A DNA stretch of 64,000 nucleotides, from the NCBI RefSeq assembly GCF_901000735.1, contig NC_081546.1, positions 18,599,220 through 18,663,219 on the forward strand. Reading direction: 5' to 3'. The notes below the pieces were generated by a model, which was not told where the DNA came from, ran no database searches, and saw only the letters and a list, made by a program, of their open reading frames with translations. Position numbers and translations under genes: made by a program. Shown here in pieces: positions 35,201 through 47,570 of this stretch. The stretch comes from Corylus avellana. Lineage: Eukaryota > Streptophyta > Magnoliopsida > Fagales > Betulaceae. Numbering within the stretch: position 1 is the first letter of the stretch; each line of letters opens with the position of its first letter.

Positions 35201-36368
35201 ATAATGTGCTTATTCGCACTTCTGGAGGTGCCCAAGGTTTTGCTTGAAAGCTTTTCTATTAGATTGTTCGCTAAAGCATTATAGGAATTCACTAAATGTT
35301 CCTCAACAAACTTTATAAAATCTTTGGCGTTAAATTATTTAGGAATAGAATCCCGATATATTTGGTAATATGAGATTTTATGAACGTCAAACTTAGGCAA
35401 TTATATTGCTCCCATTGTTCATGACTAATAATCTCATGTGGCATACTCGATTATGTGAGAATGGGTGGTTCGTCTACACAGAGCACCAAATTAAATTTCA
35501 AACACCCCAAAGTGAAAGCATATTCTCTTTTCGGTCAAAAAAATTATCACTAGAAAGTATTGGAACATAAAATACCATTAATTAAAGAAGTAGAAATGCA
35601 TACAATGACCACGACAAATAAGATACTTTAATGCTATGAAGTAACTTTATTAGCATGAATTTAATAGTAAATTTTAACCTACCTATGGGCAAAGTCTATA
35701 CCACGTATAAATTTACTAAATAACTTTATTAGTAAGACTAGTAAATTTAAATATTAATAAATAAAAATTTCCTGTATCTGTGGGCCTAAGAAAATTTATT
35801 TTTAATGCCAAATTTACCATCTTATTCTAATTAAATCATAAAAATAATAACCTCCTTATGGAGTAAAATCATTAAATTTATGAATTAATCACAACATAGA
35901 TGTTTAATTTTCTTTATGAAGTTCATGTAAATAATATTTATGTGATCATCTGTTTTTTTTTTTTTTTTTTGAAAGGAAAGGAATTGATTATTATTATAAA
36001 ATTAGGATGTTGTGGCTATTCCTAAAAATATTATAATAATCACAACTTCAATAACATTTAATTGCCATATAGATGCCAAAAATTCATTTATGAAGTTTTA
36101 CGAAAAACTTTACTCGATTATCATCATGACTTGAGATGTTGTGGCTATTCCCAAGTCACTTCGATTTTTCACTACTTTATAATGGCACCATAAAACTTCA
36201 ACCTTTATGTTGATCACAAAATATCCCATTGCATAATAATATTAACAAATATTTATCCTCAACAAAATAAACGATCACATGGGATTTAAATAAGTATTAA
36301 ATAGATATTTTCCAGAACAGTTTAAAGTTCCATATATAGAGTAAACGAATTCTGAACCAAAACGAAAC
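35201..36368. other. AT-rich continuation of the decayed Copia, otherwise empty
   Basis: Short repeats of 'taaatttac' and a T run near 35953 occur. No domain could be read with confidence. Confidence 0.35.
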
Positions 36369-36480
36369 AATGGCTTGATGGTTTAACCCGTCTTCTAGAG
36401 ACCAATATATGAGGTTCGAATCCCCCCACGGTTTTTAGCACGCAAGTGGGTTTGCATTGGGGTAAGGAACTTCATCCCCT
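36369..36480 (+). mobile_element. tRNA-derived SINE-like sequence (second family)
   Basis: TGGCTTGATGGTTTAACCCG resembles a pol III A box. GGTTCGAATCC at 36413-36423 is a perfect B box about 40 bp later. The tail lacks tRNA folding and CCA-type ends. It abuts the 5' break of the receptor-kinase pseudogene and differs from the SINE family elsewhere in this window. Confidence 0.5.
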
Positions 36481-36530
36481 ACCTTTAGACATGTCTAAAA
36501 ATTAGATCTGGGTTGGGTCCCGCCCCATAC

Positions 36531-37733
36531 TTTTCGCTTAATAATTTTGCGGGAAATATTCCAAAAGAAATAGGTGGTTTGCAGAGGTTGTCTCTCTTCC
36601 AGGTTGTGGCCAAATGATCTAGGAAACCTAATAAATCTCTCATTTTTAGGTGTTTTTGGAAATAATCTTGGAAGTAATTCAGCCAAGGACTTGTATTTCT
36701 TAACATCTTTGAAAAATTGCACCAATCTGGAAAGCCTAGCCTTTTCTTATAATAATTTTAGTGGTAGAATCATTGGAGATTGCTTGAGTTTGCAGAACAT
36801 TTATTTGTAGGGTAATTCATTTCAAGGAAACTTACCTCCATTTATGGCTTCCTTGAAAGACCTTCAATATGCAGATCTTTCACGAAACAATTTTTCGGGA
36901 TTAATTCTTAAACATCTGCAGAAAGTTTATGTTCTACTATATCTGAATTTTTCTTTTAATAATTTGATGGGTAAGGTACCAACAGAAGGAGTCTTCCGAA
37001 ATGTAAGTGCAATATCAGTGATAAGAAATAAAAAGTTTTGTGGGGTATCTCATGTAGTTAAATTAGTTGTCAGAATTGTTATTGGGGTTTTATGTTTCAT
37101 TCTATTTTCATCCTTTCTTGTCCTTTATAGGAGGAGAAAATAAAATTAAAAAAAAAAAAAAAAAAAATCATCTTTTGCCCTCCTAAAAACCGATCAACTT
37201 TCAACTGTTTCATTCAAAGAGCTCTATTAGATGACCGACAGATTTTCTCCTAATAATTTAATTGGATTTGGAAGTTTTGGCTATGTATATAAAGGAATTA
37301 TTGATCAGAAAAAAAGAATAGTTGCTGTGAAAGTATTGAATCTTCAACAAAAAGGAGGTTCCATGAGTTTCATGCATGGCTAAATGCAATGCATTAAGAA
37401 ATATACGACATCGAAATCTTGTTAAGATATTAGCTTATTGCTCCAACGTGGACTATAATGGCAATGAATTTAAAGCTCTAGTTTTTGAATTCTTGGAAAT
37501 TGGAAACTTAGACAGGTAGTTGCACCGAGATATAGACAAGAAAAGTCCACCAAGATATTTGAATCTCCTTCAAAGACTAAATCATTCATTTTGATTTAAA
37601 GCCCGACAATATTCTTCTTGGCAATGACATGATTGCTAAAGCAAGTGATTTTGGTTTGGCAAGGATCCTCTCTATAACAAATGATGTTTCTCAAAGTCAA
37701 ATTAGAACATTTGGAATAAAGGGTATATATTGC
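36531..37733 (+). pseudogene. LRR receptor-like kinase (subfamily XII, EFR/Xa21-like) pseudogene
   Basis: Pieces in order: an LRR (SLNNFAGNIPKEIGGLQRLS), a frameshift, further LRRs (NLINLSFLGVFGNNLGS, LKNCTNLESLAFSYNNFSG), a stop near 36810, and then LQYADLSRNNFSG and LNFSFNNLMGKVPTEGVF. The C-rich cap (NKKFCGVS) is cut short. A membrane segment (VVRIVIGVLCFILFSSFLVL) is followed by RRRK and a stop. The kinase has the glycine loop GFGSFGYVYKG and VAVKV lysine, several stops, and a deletion that removes the catalytic-loop start. It then reads [25 protein letters not shown] up to a likely intron donor near 37725. Intact members are about 1000-residue pattern-recognition receptors. The 5' three quarters of the LRR region and the last exon are absent. 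The break pattern shows a dead copy. Confidence 0.85.
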
Positions 37734-37838
37734 TCATGACTATATATTGGGCACATATAAGGTTTAAAGCTTGTTCGGAATTGCGTCAGACAGCTTCAAA
37801 AGTACTTTTAATACATAAAAAGTTGTGTCAAACAAAAA

Positions 37839-38009
37839 GGGGCATGCTTGGTAAAAAAATAAAAATAAAAATATATATTTTTTTTACTTTTTTACTCTAA
37901 AAATGGCAAAAACGCATTTTGATAAAAGCTTAAAAATGAAGTTTTTGTAAAAAAATCATTTTTTTACTTAAAAGCTCTATTTCTCAAACACAATCCCAAA
38001 CATGCTCTT
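37839..38009. mobile_element. Small MITE (GAGCATG-type ends)
   Basis: GGGGCATGCTTGGTAAAA at the left faces the inverse of GAGCATGTTTGGGATTG at the right, around an AT-rich core with TTAAAAGCT/AGCTTAAAA words. It lies just past the pseudogene, in what would be its intron. Confidence 0.45.
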
Positions 38010-40799
38010 AAACTTGGATAGAGATCAATAAGGCTTTCATATATAGGAGGATTTGACAACTATTAAACAATTCTCGAATCATTCATAAATATAAGAAAAT
38101 AATTGCATTTTTTATTTAGTTAAAGAAGAATACATTGAGATTAGACTTTAAAACTCAAGGAGTAGCAATTCAAGCCAAAAATAATCCTACATAACTCAAT
38201 GAAAAAAAATTATAATTTTGATGGTTAAGAGTTTGCCCTAATCTCCCTTTTTCTCTACAAGGCTTTTTATTTGTAATTTAATTTTCAGACTTTCTTAGCT
38301 CTTTTAAGGTGTTTTGCAGCTCTCATCTTCATTTATGTGTGACTGAAAATAAGAACATACAAATAAACGTGGCATAGGTGTTCTTTAACATATTCTTAAC
38401 TAGTCAATTTATTATATTTTATGTTCTGTTCATTGTGTTTTTAGAATTACCTCATTCGGGTCGGGGCCAACTATTCTCTATGGCCAGATGTTACGTACCT
38501 AAGTTCGCAACGAGATAGATTAAATTCTAAGGAAACCTAGACTTTTCAAAAACAATGGTTGTGATTAATTTTTTTCATTACTTTATCCATAGCATAACCA
38601 CATTTAAATAGATGATTCATTACATATTGTATAATAAAGATAAGATTGAGTCAACAGCTCTTATTGAAATATAAATTAAAGTTGAGTCATCAACTCTTAT
38701 TGAAATAATATCATAACCCTAATATGGTTAGGATTAGTCGATTTATACTAACATAATATAAACCTAATACATAAAATTAATAAGGCTAGCCTAATATAAA
38801 AATGCTCATAACACCATACATGTAGCCATGTCTTGTCGGTATAGACCTTTATCTATTCCTTAATTGGTCCAAAAAACATAATTAGTTGACCCTACTAATC
38901 CTTTACTCTATTTTTTGTAAATTATAATTAAGTTATCCGGTCTGAAAGAAGGCCCTTATCCCTAATCCTTTACTCTATTTTTTGTAAATTATAATTAAGT
39001 TATCCGGTCTGAAAGAAGGCCCTTATCTAATCCTTACTTTGTCCAAAAAAAAAAAAAAAACAAACTAAAACTAAGGAAAGATCATGATTAGTTGATTTGA
39101 TCGTAATATTGACCTATTTTATTATATAATTTCCCAAAATTTTACACAAGCTCTGATTGTAAAATATTTGTGTGCATTATTTTCTAGGACTAAATAAAGT
39201 ATATAACTTCTAAATACTAAATCTTTCAAATTAATTGTGCGTATGAAGTATATATATGAATTGCAAATTACGAAATATATAGGGCGAGGCTTCAACTGAA
39301 TGAGATACTATAACAGTTCACTGATTAAATTAATTTTACATGCTTATTACTATTGCGACCCAGGAAAAAGCGTTAGTAAAATCTGCGATATTAACCCAAT
39401 AGGACTATTTAATTTGGAGCTTTCTTAGAATTTCTTATAAATTTTAGTTTCACCTAATAACTAGGCAATGTGAGACTTATCACTTATGACTATCTTTATA
39501 AACTACCCACTTTACGTGGGCTACTCCTCATCTTCACAATATAAAACCGATGTGTTACATTTATAGTTGGACTACCTTTAGATATCGGATTCAAGGTCTT
39601 CAAGGTAGTTCTGGCCGTTTGGAATAATGATAGAGATCTAATCAATGCTTGAGAACTTATTATAGGATTTTTGCCAATTGCTCATAGTAAAAATTAGTAC
39701 TTTTGGCTAACGTTGCAAACTTAGTTTTTGAGTATTAAGTTTAGATTAGACCTTTTATAACAATCCTATATATATATAGGATAATTTCAGTTAATGTGAT
39801 GATTCTTGGTAAATGTTATTGTTGTAATGATTAATTTTGATAGAAATATCATATGTTTCCACTTCTTTGTATTCTCTTTATGAGGAGTAGCAATCTCATG
39901 GTCTTATTCCTTGTGAAATTTGACTGGTAGGCAAACCATAAAGTTGATTGCTAGTTAATTAAATTTTTGGAGCATTAGGATTGAAGAGTTTGACTTAATT
40001 GCACAAAACACCAAAACACCAGGTAGCCGTCTTAATTTGTGAAGTAGTATATATCTCCACTTTTATAATTTTTATTTTGCATGACCTAATTAATGCTATC
40101 CTTTCTTGATGTTTTTTTTTTCTTGGGAATTTTTCATTGTATATATATATACACACACATGAACACCGATGAACAACAAGTTTTAGCAGTGGCAGAGAGA
40201 GGTAGTAGTAGTGGATTTACTCCAAATCTCTTTATACATGGTGTTGCCGATGGAAGACGAGTGGATTTAGCTCACCTCGTTGAATTTCTTTAATCGTTTT
40301 TTAATGAAATACCGCTTTGATTTTTCCAATCAACTACTACTATTTGAATTTTGGAGGCCTTATTTTACCGTGGGCCTTACGCCACCGCCTAAGGCCGAAG
40401 CGGCCCTTGTCCAAAACATGCTATGTGTATGGTCTACCACAAAACCCTACATCACTTGCTTCCATCATGAGTGTATGGCCAACCCCAAGACAACTTTATG
40501 TAAGAAAGTGACCTCTATCATTTTGTAGTCTTTTTTTTTTTTTTTTTGGCTAGAAAAGGAACTTAAAAAGAGAAAACAGATCACATGCAAAGGGATCTGC
40601 AATCTTATAAAATGATCAAAATCAACATAAAGACAACAACATAAAGACAATTACGTGCATTTATATCGAGCTCTTTAAATAAAAGTTAAATTTGAAGAGA
40701 AAAATTTATTTATTTTTAAAAATTTGATGAGTCACTTTTAAAATAAACCAAATATGAAACTTTTTATATCTTCCTTTACTTTAGTTAAATATTATTATT
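38010..40799. other. Intergenic, no gene recognised
   Basis: Mostly AT-rich. It contains a perfect 67-bp tandem duplication (38896-39028, listed separately) and a T run near 40530. The frames at 40093-40528 show no motif. Confidence 0.4.
38896..39028. repeat. 67-bp tandem duplication
   Basis: TAATCCTTTACTCTATTTTT through GAAAGAAGGCCCTTATC is repeated without change at a 67-bp period (starts 38896 and 38963). Confidence 0.9.
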
Positions 40800-41012
40800 T
40801 GTACATGGGTTAGCCGGAGATTGAAGTTAAAGATAGCACCTGATTATAAGAATTTTTGTTTGTATCTATAGCTTTGTAACCTCATACCATGTGGCTATGA
40901 TTTTTGCAAAGCTTTATGCTTTGTGCTTTAAGAGTTTTTTACTCTACTCTGTTAGAGCTTTATACTCGTAATCTTTAATTAATAAAATCCTCAAATTTCA
41001 GTTCAAAAAAAA
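40800..41012 (+). mobile_element. LINE-like 3' tail
   Basis: TTTGTAACCTCATACCATG, then GCTTTATGCTTTGTGC and AATAAAATCCTCAAATTTCA are followed by poly-A. This resembles the 3' UTR and tail of a plant L1. No coding part remains. Confidence 0.4.
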
Positions 41013-41029
41013 ATATATATAATATCAAA

Positions 41030-41165
41030 AAAGTTGTGCTGAGTTCAAATCTTACCTATTTAGTTTATCTATCATTTTAATGAAATATTTTATGCGTTAG
41101 GCTTCACTTATTAAAAAATAGTTTGTACCTACACATGAAAGAAGAGTATTATAGTATTAATTAAT
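41030..41165 (+). mobile_element. TRIM-like unit fragment
   Basis: GAGTTCAAATCTTACC, a bridge ATTTTAATGAAATATTTTATG and TTAGGCTTCACTTATTAAAAA match the inner part and LTR start of the unit arrayed at 48457-49020. Confidence 0.55.
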
Positions 41166-41784
41166 TAAATAAATAAACTATTTTTTATTAACTTATTCTT
41201 CCCCAACTCTCAATTATTATATTGAGTAGGGCTTGGGATATTCGCAACCATAAACGTGTTGTGTGGCCTATTCCAATAAGTTTGCTTAATTTGTAAGTCT
41301 TAGGTTTGATTAGACTTAGATTAATTAATTGTCACCATCAACAGAGACATTAAAATGGATATTCGTGCCTTGTGATCTTGTGCTTAATTAATTATCATTG
41401 AGGTCTCTTAAGGATAATTCAAAAGCCAACGTAGATGAGTAAATTTAGTCCTAACTTTTGACAGCTACGTCAACATGAGAGTGGTCGTAACTTTAACAAG
41501 TTTTTTGTTAATCAAGTTTCATACAATCACTCTAACTTTCTAGCCTCGAGGGCATTGTTTGGCTTTTTCAAAAGTGGACAACAATTATCTAATTTGACAA
41601 GGCTACTCTATTCTAGTTTTTTGAATACTCACTCAAAATAAATTATTTAACAAACAAATCATAACACCAATAATTCTATTCTTACTTTGTTTAGGAATAT
41701 TTAGACACTATGTGCATAGTTTTTGCAGAGACAGAAGCTAACTTATATTTTGACAAAATAAGTTGATTTTTATTGTTATTTCAT

Positions 41785-41960
41785 TGTAAAGTGTTAATAG
41801 TTAAGTAATTAAATTTACCTCTTCCTATCAACTTAAACTTTTGGGACAATTGATAATTTAATATAGTATCAGAGGCAAAGGTCTTGAGATCGAACCTTAA
41901 CTCCGTCATTTCATCCTCCATTTCAATTAAATATTCTACGTCACTAATGTTATTTTCCAT
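41785..41960 (+). mobile_element. TRIM-like unit fragment with PBS
   Basis: The LTR end (AAATTTACCTCTTCCTATCA...TTTGGGACAATTGATAATTTA) is followed by TAGTATCAGAGGC, a PBS-like word, then GAGATCGAACCTTAACTCCG and AATTAAATATTCTACG. Same family as 48457-49020. Confidence 0.6.
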
Positions 41961-43251
41961 ACATGAATATTTTTGTGCAAAGGCTTTGTGAAAGTATTTA
42001 TTGGAAATTGAAAGTTAACGTTTTAAATGCATGTTCTTAAAGAATATTACATGTTTTACCTACTAAGCTTTGTGAAATTACCTCTCTACCTACCTGTAAA
42101 TTCATTTTTATAAATTCATTTCAAGTGGTTTATGTATATTTTCATGTGAAATAGGTAATTAACTAACAACTTTTCAAGTATCCATACATTCGATTATCTA
42201 AATTTCTACTCTATTTATTTATTAAAATAATCTTTTTACAATTTTTTATTCCCACAAAAATCAGACCTGCAAATTCTCATTCACACAAATCTTCATTCAC
42301 ACATGGCTTCTTTTACAATTTGTCTGTGATTTTCATGGTTGCTTTCGTCTTCTACTGCAATGGAGTTCACACGTGGCTTTTTTTTTTTCCACACAAATGC
42401 AAAACCCATCGTAGTGTGATTTTCATGGTGGGTAAAGGGTTTCTTTTGTAATGGGTTTTTGTCTTCTTCTGCAAAATTTGACTGAGATTTTTCCAAACTT
42501 CTCTCCTTCGAAACCCCACCTCAAATTTCCCAAGTCAATAGCTGTTTAGAGGAATTTAGAGTAGACCAATGGGTTACCACGTCTGTGGATGGAGGGACCC
42601 ATGGTCGTGAAGTGTAGGACCCAATATGTGGTACTAAAAAAAAGTTATAATGTAAAAGTAATTAATATTATTTATACTCTTATACGATTGTTATACAACT
42701 ATGATGAAGTGGCCGTAAAAATTAGTAGTTAATTTTTCTCTTTTACGAGCCATTGTCAATTTAAAAGCCGATTTTAACTGTAATGTTATTTTTATTATAT
42801 GACAATCGTATAACATTCTACTAAATAATATTACTCATCATTTAATTTAATGCTTCATGGATAAAATTATTTCAGACTGGCCATGAATAAATTAATTTGA
42901 ATAATAGGCTTTTTCAACCGAGGGTTTACGATCTCTTACTTCATACGGGCTGGCAGTAAATGAAGTAATTTGGAGTTAATTAGCAAATCGAAAATCATGT
43001 GGTTTGAAATTGAATGATGTTGAAACAGTGCACGCTAGGTCTATAATGCTAGAATCCTTTAGAATAGTCAAAAGTCAAAGTAGCACGTTGGTGGTGGCGG
43101 GAAACTACCTCTAGTGCTTAATTAGCGGAGAATATGAGTAGTAAAATAGGAAGAATGTGACTAATGAATATGAATAGAACACCTTGAGCTACTCTAGGAA
43201 ATTTCCACTTCTTTGGCTTGACATGGATAATTGTAGGGCATATGCTACTCA

Positions 43252-43284
<33 letters not shown>

Positions 43285-44440
43285 TGTTTACCTTAAAGGA
43301 CTAGATAAGACCAAGACCAAACAAAAAAAAAAAAGAAAAAAAAAGGGTAAAATGGGGTATCTTGGGCCTAAATTCAGCCCAAAAATTTTCAGGCCTCAGA
43401 ATCTCATCTGAGTCTAATTTTATAGATAATTTGTCATATACAAGACCCCACCCTTCATCGGGTCCAGCTATTGATGAAGGAAGAGAGCCATCTCTGACAC
43501 GTAGTACATTAATTTGACGACACCTACAAAACATTTGTTCGTTTAAAGATGTTGGATAACAGAATTTCTTAAGAAGATTAATTATAGCATTCTCAATGGA
43601 GGAGCCATATTTTTATGTAAAATAGTTTTTAAAAAATCATTTTTATCTAGTTTAGCTAAGCCATTTTTAAATGTCTCTACATCCGATTAGCTATATTTCT
43701 ATCTATTCTATTAAAATATTATTAAAAGTAGGAAAAGTTTTGGAAAAAAGAGAACATGTGAGAGGAAAAATAGAAAAAATTTTGAGAAAAAGACAACATG
43801 CAGAGAAAAAGTAGGAAAAGATTTGAGAAAAAGAGAAAACATGTGAGAAACAATGAAAAATAAAAAAGCTCCCTTGAAAAGTGCTGCTACATTTAGCTTT
43901 TTTTTAGCTCTTCCAATCAAATATCTATTTTACATTTTCTTTTGGCTAATCCAATGTGAGAGATTTTTTATACATTTGAAGAGTCATTTTAGATAAAAGT
44001 AGCATTTGACTCTTTCATTGGGAATACTCTTAACGAGGTAGATAAGTACAAGATTTATAGCTACACACGTACATTTCTCCTTTTTTATACTCATTTTTAC
44101 TATCTTTTAAGTGACTTTTAAAATTATTATTAAATTGAGGATGAATATCTGAACTTAAGTTGACACGTGTAATATTTGTTTTGGGTTTACGAGCTCCCTT
44201 CCTTATCTGGTGGAACCCAATTGTGCTAAGTCCCAAAGTATCTTTTTTTTTTTTTTTTTTCCCTATTTTTGGTCGGAGAAATGTCGAACTTGGTATCATT
44301 CCTTGTTTGTTAAGTCAAACCATGCTTTATAGATGGGCCATTGTATTCACCAACATAAAGCCCACTAATTGCATGGCGGGCCATATGTCGCTTCATGGTC
44401 CTAAAGATTGGACTCGTGGTGGATCCCACCACCCCACTTA
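41961..44440. other. Intergenic, with (ATT)n microsatellite
   Basis: (ATT)n at 43252-43284. 43320-43540 is slightly less AT-rich but has no coding signal. 44165-44440 holds mixed DNA without a supported gene. Confidence 0.4.
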
Positions 44441-44659
44441 TTGATCCGTCAAACTGTTCGTGATTTGGCTTACGCTAAGCCAACAACCATTTCAGATGGA
44501 CCCACTCACAGTCCCAAATACCAAAAACATCCCCAATCGGGGCCCACGATCTAATTAATCAAATGTGCCACCTTTCACCTTTGCAACCTCATAATCGGGG
44601 TGCACAGTTTTCCTGTGCTCCTGAGCATCACAGTAGAATAACCCGGCTCGATCAATTAA

Positions 44660-45110
44660 AAAATGTTGACCAAAAGGCGGAGTCGTCCTTTCAGTCTACG
44701 ACGAATCATCGCGGAAGCAGACATCTCTCATATGCTTCATTCATATCATCGTATGGGCGGCCTAACCTGACATTCGGCACCACTCTCACTCGACGCGTGA
44801 GGCCACTCTCCAATCCGAAGGCTAACACGGGTTAGATCTCAGTGGGTCCCACTTCATCAGGGACTAAAACAGAAGCGCGTGAAAAGTTATCGCGTGACCT
44901 CGTTTTCCTCTTCCTCTTTCTGAGCATCGCATAATTTTGTTCACAAGCTTACGTCAGCATACCGAATAACGATGACGTCTTGCCCACGTGAATTTCACCT
45001 CACAGGTTCATCGAAGGGCTCAAAAAGACCGTCTATAATGATAAAACGAAAAGTCGTCACCAGCAGAACAGCACCGCACCGCACCGAACCAAAGAAGCAA
45101 AGAATATAAA
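44660..45110 (+). promoter_or_regulatory. Promoter of the NIMIN-type gene
   Basis: A W-box core TTGACC lies at 44666-44671. Two ACGT-centred TGACG sites lie at 44950-44956 (TACGTCA) and 44973-44978 (TGACGT), 24 bp apart centre to centre, followed by a G-box CACGTG at 44986-44991. A TATA box (AATATAAA) lies at 45103-45110. TGACG sites bind TGA bZIP factors, the partners of NPR1, and W-boxes bind WRKY factors. Both fit a salicylic-acid-induced NIMIN gene. The function is inferred. Confidence 0.55.
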
Positions 45111-45163
45111 CGGGTTGAGCCATTTAAGGCGGTGACAGCAACCAGACCCATAAACTTCTAAAT

Positions 45164-45565
45164 ATGGAAAAAGAGAAAAGGAAGAGGGGCGGTGAGGAAG
45201 AAGGGGATCAGGGAGGGAGGAAGAAGAAGGTGAAGGAGGTGCCGACGGAGGAGGAGGTGGAGGAGTTCTTCACGATACTGCGGCGGATGAAGGTGGCGGT
45301 GAAGTACTTTGAGAGATCGGCTGGGGTAAATGGGGAGGGGTGGAGGGCGGCCTTGGAGACAGACGAGGTTGTGCTGGTGGAGGACGATGAGGAAGGGGTT
45401 GTCGTTGTCGGAGGGGACGACGATGATGGACATGATAAAGGTGGTGGGATGATGAAGATGAAGAGGCCGGCGCCGGCGCCGGAGGAAACTGAGGGCTTGG
45501 ATTTGAACGCCGCCGCTCCGGAGGATACAGAACATGTGGAGTACATGAGTAGCAAACTGCTATAG
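45164..45565 (+). CDS. NIMIN: NIM1-INTERACTING (NIMIN/NRR-type) repressor protein
   Basis: An intronless 133-residue protein. The basic N-terminus (KRKRGG, GRKKKVK) can serve as a nuclear signal. Residues 28-50 hold TEEEVEEFFTILRRMKVAVK, the helix that in this family (NIMIN, rice NRR) contacts NPR1, the salicylic-acid receptor and co-activator. An acidic stretch follows (about 72-92, with DDEE and DDDD). Near the C-terminus LDLN (112-115) is an EAR motif, which recruits TOPLESS-type co-repressors. Such proteins dampen NPR1-driven defence genes such as PR-1. Small size, no intron, and the order basic, FF-x-ILRR, acidic, EAR all fit. Start: only upstream ATG in frame, 54 bp after the TATA box. 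Which NIMIN paralogue it is cannot be told. Antisense proline-rich frames are shadows. Confidence 0.88.
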   Translation: MEKEKRKRGGEEEGDQGGRKKKVKEVPTEEEVEEFFTILRRMKVAVKYFERSAGVNGEGWRAALETDEVVLVEDDEEGVVVVGGDDDDGHDKGGGMMKMKRPAPAPEETEGLDLNAAAPEDTEHVEYMSSKLL

Positions 45566-45889
45566 TTCCCCACTTCCGCCGGCTGAACATCGGAAAAGGT
45601 TGTCTTTTGGTGTTTTCTGATCCACTCTATTTTGTTTTTGGTTTTTCTTTTTTAAATTTTTATTATCAATAATTAATTAATTAATTGCTTATTTAGACAC
45701 TGTACTCACTGTGACCCTTTCTTTTGTGGATTCGTTGTTAATTTGATTCGTTGACCACCCTTTCCTTTTATTGATTCGTTGTTAATATGACCCTTTGGGC
45801 TTTGAGCATGCATACGGTTGTTTCAGTCGTTAACGGTATAAACGGTATGCATAAAAGATGTATAATTATTATTATTTATTTTTTCTTCT

Positions 45890-45953
45890 TGGTTACAAGC
45901 AAAGGCACTGGTTTAAATCCTCTCCTCTTCTTTTGTGAACATATATAAAAAAA
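45890..45953 (+). mobile_element. 5'-truncated SINE
   Basis: ACTGGTTTAAATCCTCTCCT resembles the B-box region, and CTTTTGTGAACATATATAAAA the tail, of the SINE at 51322. The A-box half is missing. Confidence 0.4.
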
Positions 45954-46011
45954 CCATATTTCTTTTGCAGTGCATTTCTTTTTTCTGTTGGTTTTGTTTT
46001 CTCTTAAAAAA

Positions 46012-46650
46012 AGAAAAATATAAAAAAACCCTCTAAATTAACAGCTATAGAATCCCATAATCTTTAAAAGGTACTAAAATAGTTCATCAAACTACCAAAA
46101 TATATAAAAAATGTCACTTATTTTTTTATATTTTTATAATACCTCTATTCTTTTAACAAATAAAATAATATAATAATTGTAAAAAAAAATGAAACAATTT
46201 TTTAAGTATACAAAAAAGAAAATAAAAACTAATGGGTGAATAAAAATAATTTTTTAATGGAATTGGACTTCAAGGACTAAATTGTTTTTTTTTTTTTTTT
46301 GTTTTTTGGAATATTTCAATAACCTTTGATTTTACTTTCAAATGACATGAAGCAATTTGTAAGTTAGGTCAACTACAGTGACTAATTATTTATTTATTTA
46401 AAAAAAATATATATTTTTTTGTATTTGTTCGCCCATTATTTTTTTTTTAAAATTGTTTGCAGTTGTTTTTTTACAACTATTTTATTATTTTATTTGTTAA
46501 AAGAATAAGGATATTATAGAAATATAAAAGATAAGTGGCATTTTTGTATACATTTTGGTAGTTTAATAAGCTATTTTAGTACATTTTAAACATTGTGGGG
46601 CTTTATCGCAAACGGTTGTTAGATTGTGGGGCTTTTTTTATATTTTTCCC
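46012..46650. mobile_element. Non-autonomous DNA element with GAAAAATATAAAAAAA ends
   Basis: The left end GAAAAATATAAAAAAACCC mirrors the right end, which reads AAAAATATAAAAAAAGCCCC on the minus strand. Further inverted blocks lie inside (AAGGTACTAAAATAG with CTATTTTAGTACATTTT; ATGTCACTTATTTTTTTAT with ATAAAAGATAAGTGGCAT). It is an AT-rich foldback with no coding capacity. Confidence 0.6.
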
Positions 46651-46654
46651 TTTG

Positions 46655-47105
46655 AAAAAACTTCACAAATGACCTCTGAACTACCGCGCGTTTTGAGAAG
46701 ACCTTCTTAAATTTTAAAAACTCTCAATTTCACCCATTGAACTTTCAATTTGATGCAATTTATCTCTCCGTAAATTTTTATTGTTAAATCCTAACGGAAA
46801 TCCCTAAAAAGACAAAATTACTTTTCGATTTTTATTTTTTTTAATTGAAAAAAATGAAAAACAAAATTGAAAAAGGGTCATAAGGTAGCCCAACCGAGTG
46901 TTACCTCGTGATTTTTTTTTTTTTTATAATAATTTTTTAAAAAAATTTAAAATTAAGGGTAAATTTGAAATTAATGGTAATTGTATCAGTTTTAACATTT
47001 TAAAATTTACGGATAGAGTAAATTGCATCAAATTAAAAGTTTAGAAGATGAAATTGAGAGTTTAAATTTAAGAAGATTTTCTCAAAACTGTATGAATTTT
47101 TTCTT
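46655..47105. mobile_element. Second foldback element, adjacent
   Basis: GAAAAAACTTCACAAATGAC and GCGTTTTGAGAAGACCTTC at the left face the inverse AGAAGATTTTCTCAAAAC and TGAATTTTTTC at the right. Paired internal blocks (TTTCAATTTGATGCAATTTA with TAAATTGCATCAAATTAAAA) confirm the foldback. Confidence 0.55.
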
Positions 47106-47570
47106 TTAATACTTTTCTTAGTGGAAGGAAGAAATTTTGATTTTAAAAGTTGTGTGACTTGTGTTCCCTTTAATGATTTAAATATATTCGGAAGATGGAA
47201 TGATGACTGATGATAACTATAAAATGAGTGCTAGCCAGGTGTCATCAGGGTTAGACTTAGGATTTTTTTGTTTTGTTTTGTTTTGCTTTGTTTCAAAGAG
47301 GAACACGAAATGAACTAGAGAGATATATTGCAAATGTATTGTTGTCTTTTGATAATACAAAAATACTATTTTAATATAACTAATTGAATATTCTCCTTGA
47401 GAGTATCCTAATTCGTTGAAGAGGTCGATAGGTAAATTGGTAATCAATGCCTTAATTAATGGGCCATTTGGATTTGAGAGCATTAACAAAATAGAGATTA
47501 AAAAAAAAAAATAAAAAAATCAAGCAATAGCTTTTGTAAGCATTGGGAATCATATTATATATATATTTTT

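Noticed and set aside
36413..36423. Possible tRNA gene (perfect B box)
   Set aside because: No cloverleaf can be formed around it; better explained as a SINE or tRNA relic. The same holds for the B boxes in the SINE copies.
45158..45590. Three minus-strand proline/serine-rich frames (106-125 residues)
   Set aside because: They are opposite-strand readings of the acidic, GAG/GAT-rich NIMIN exon.
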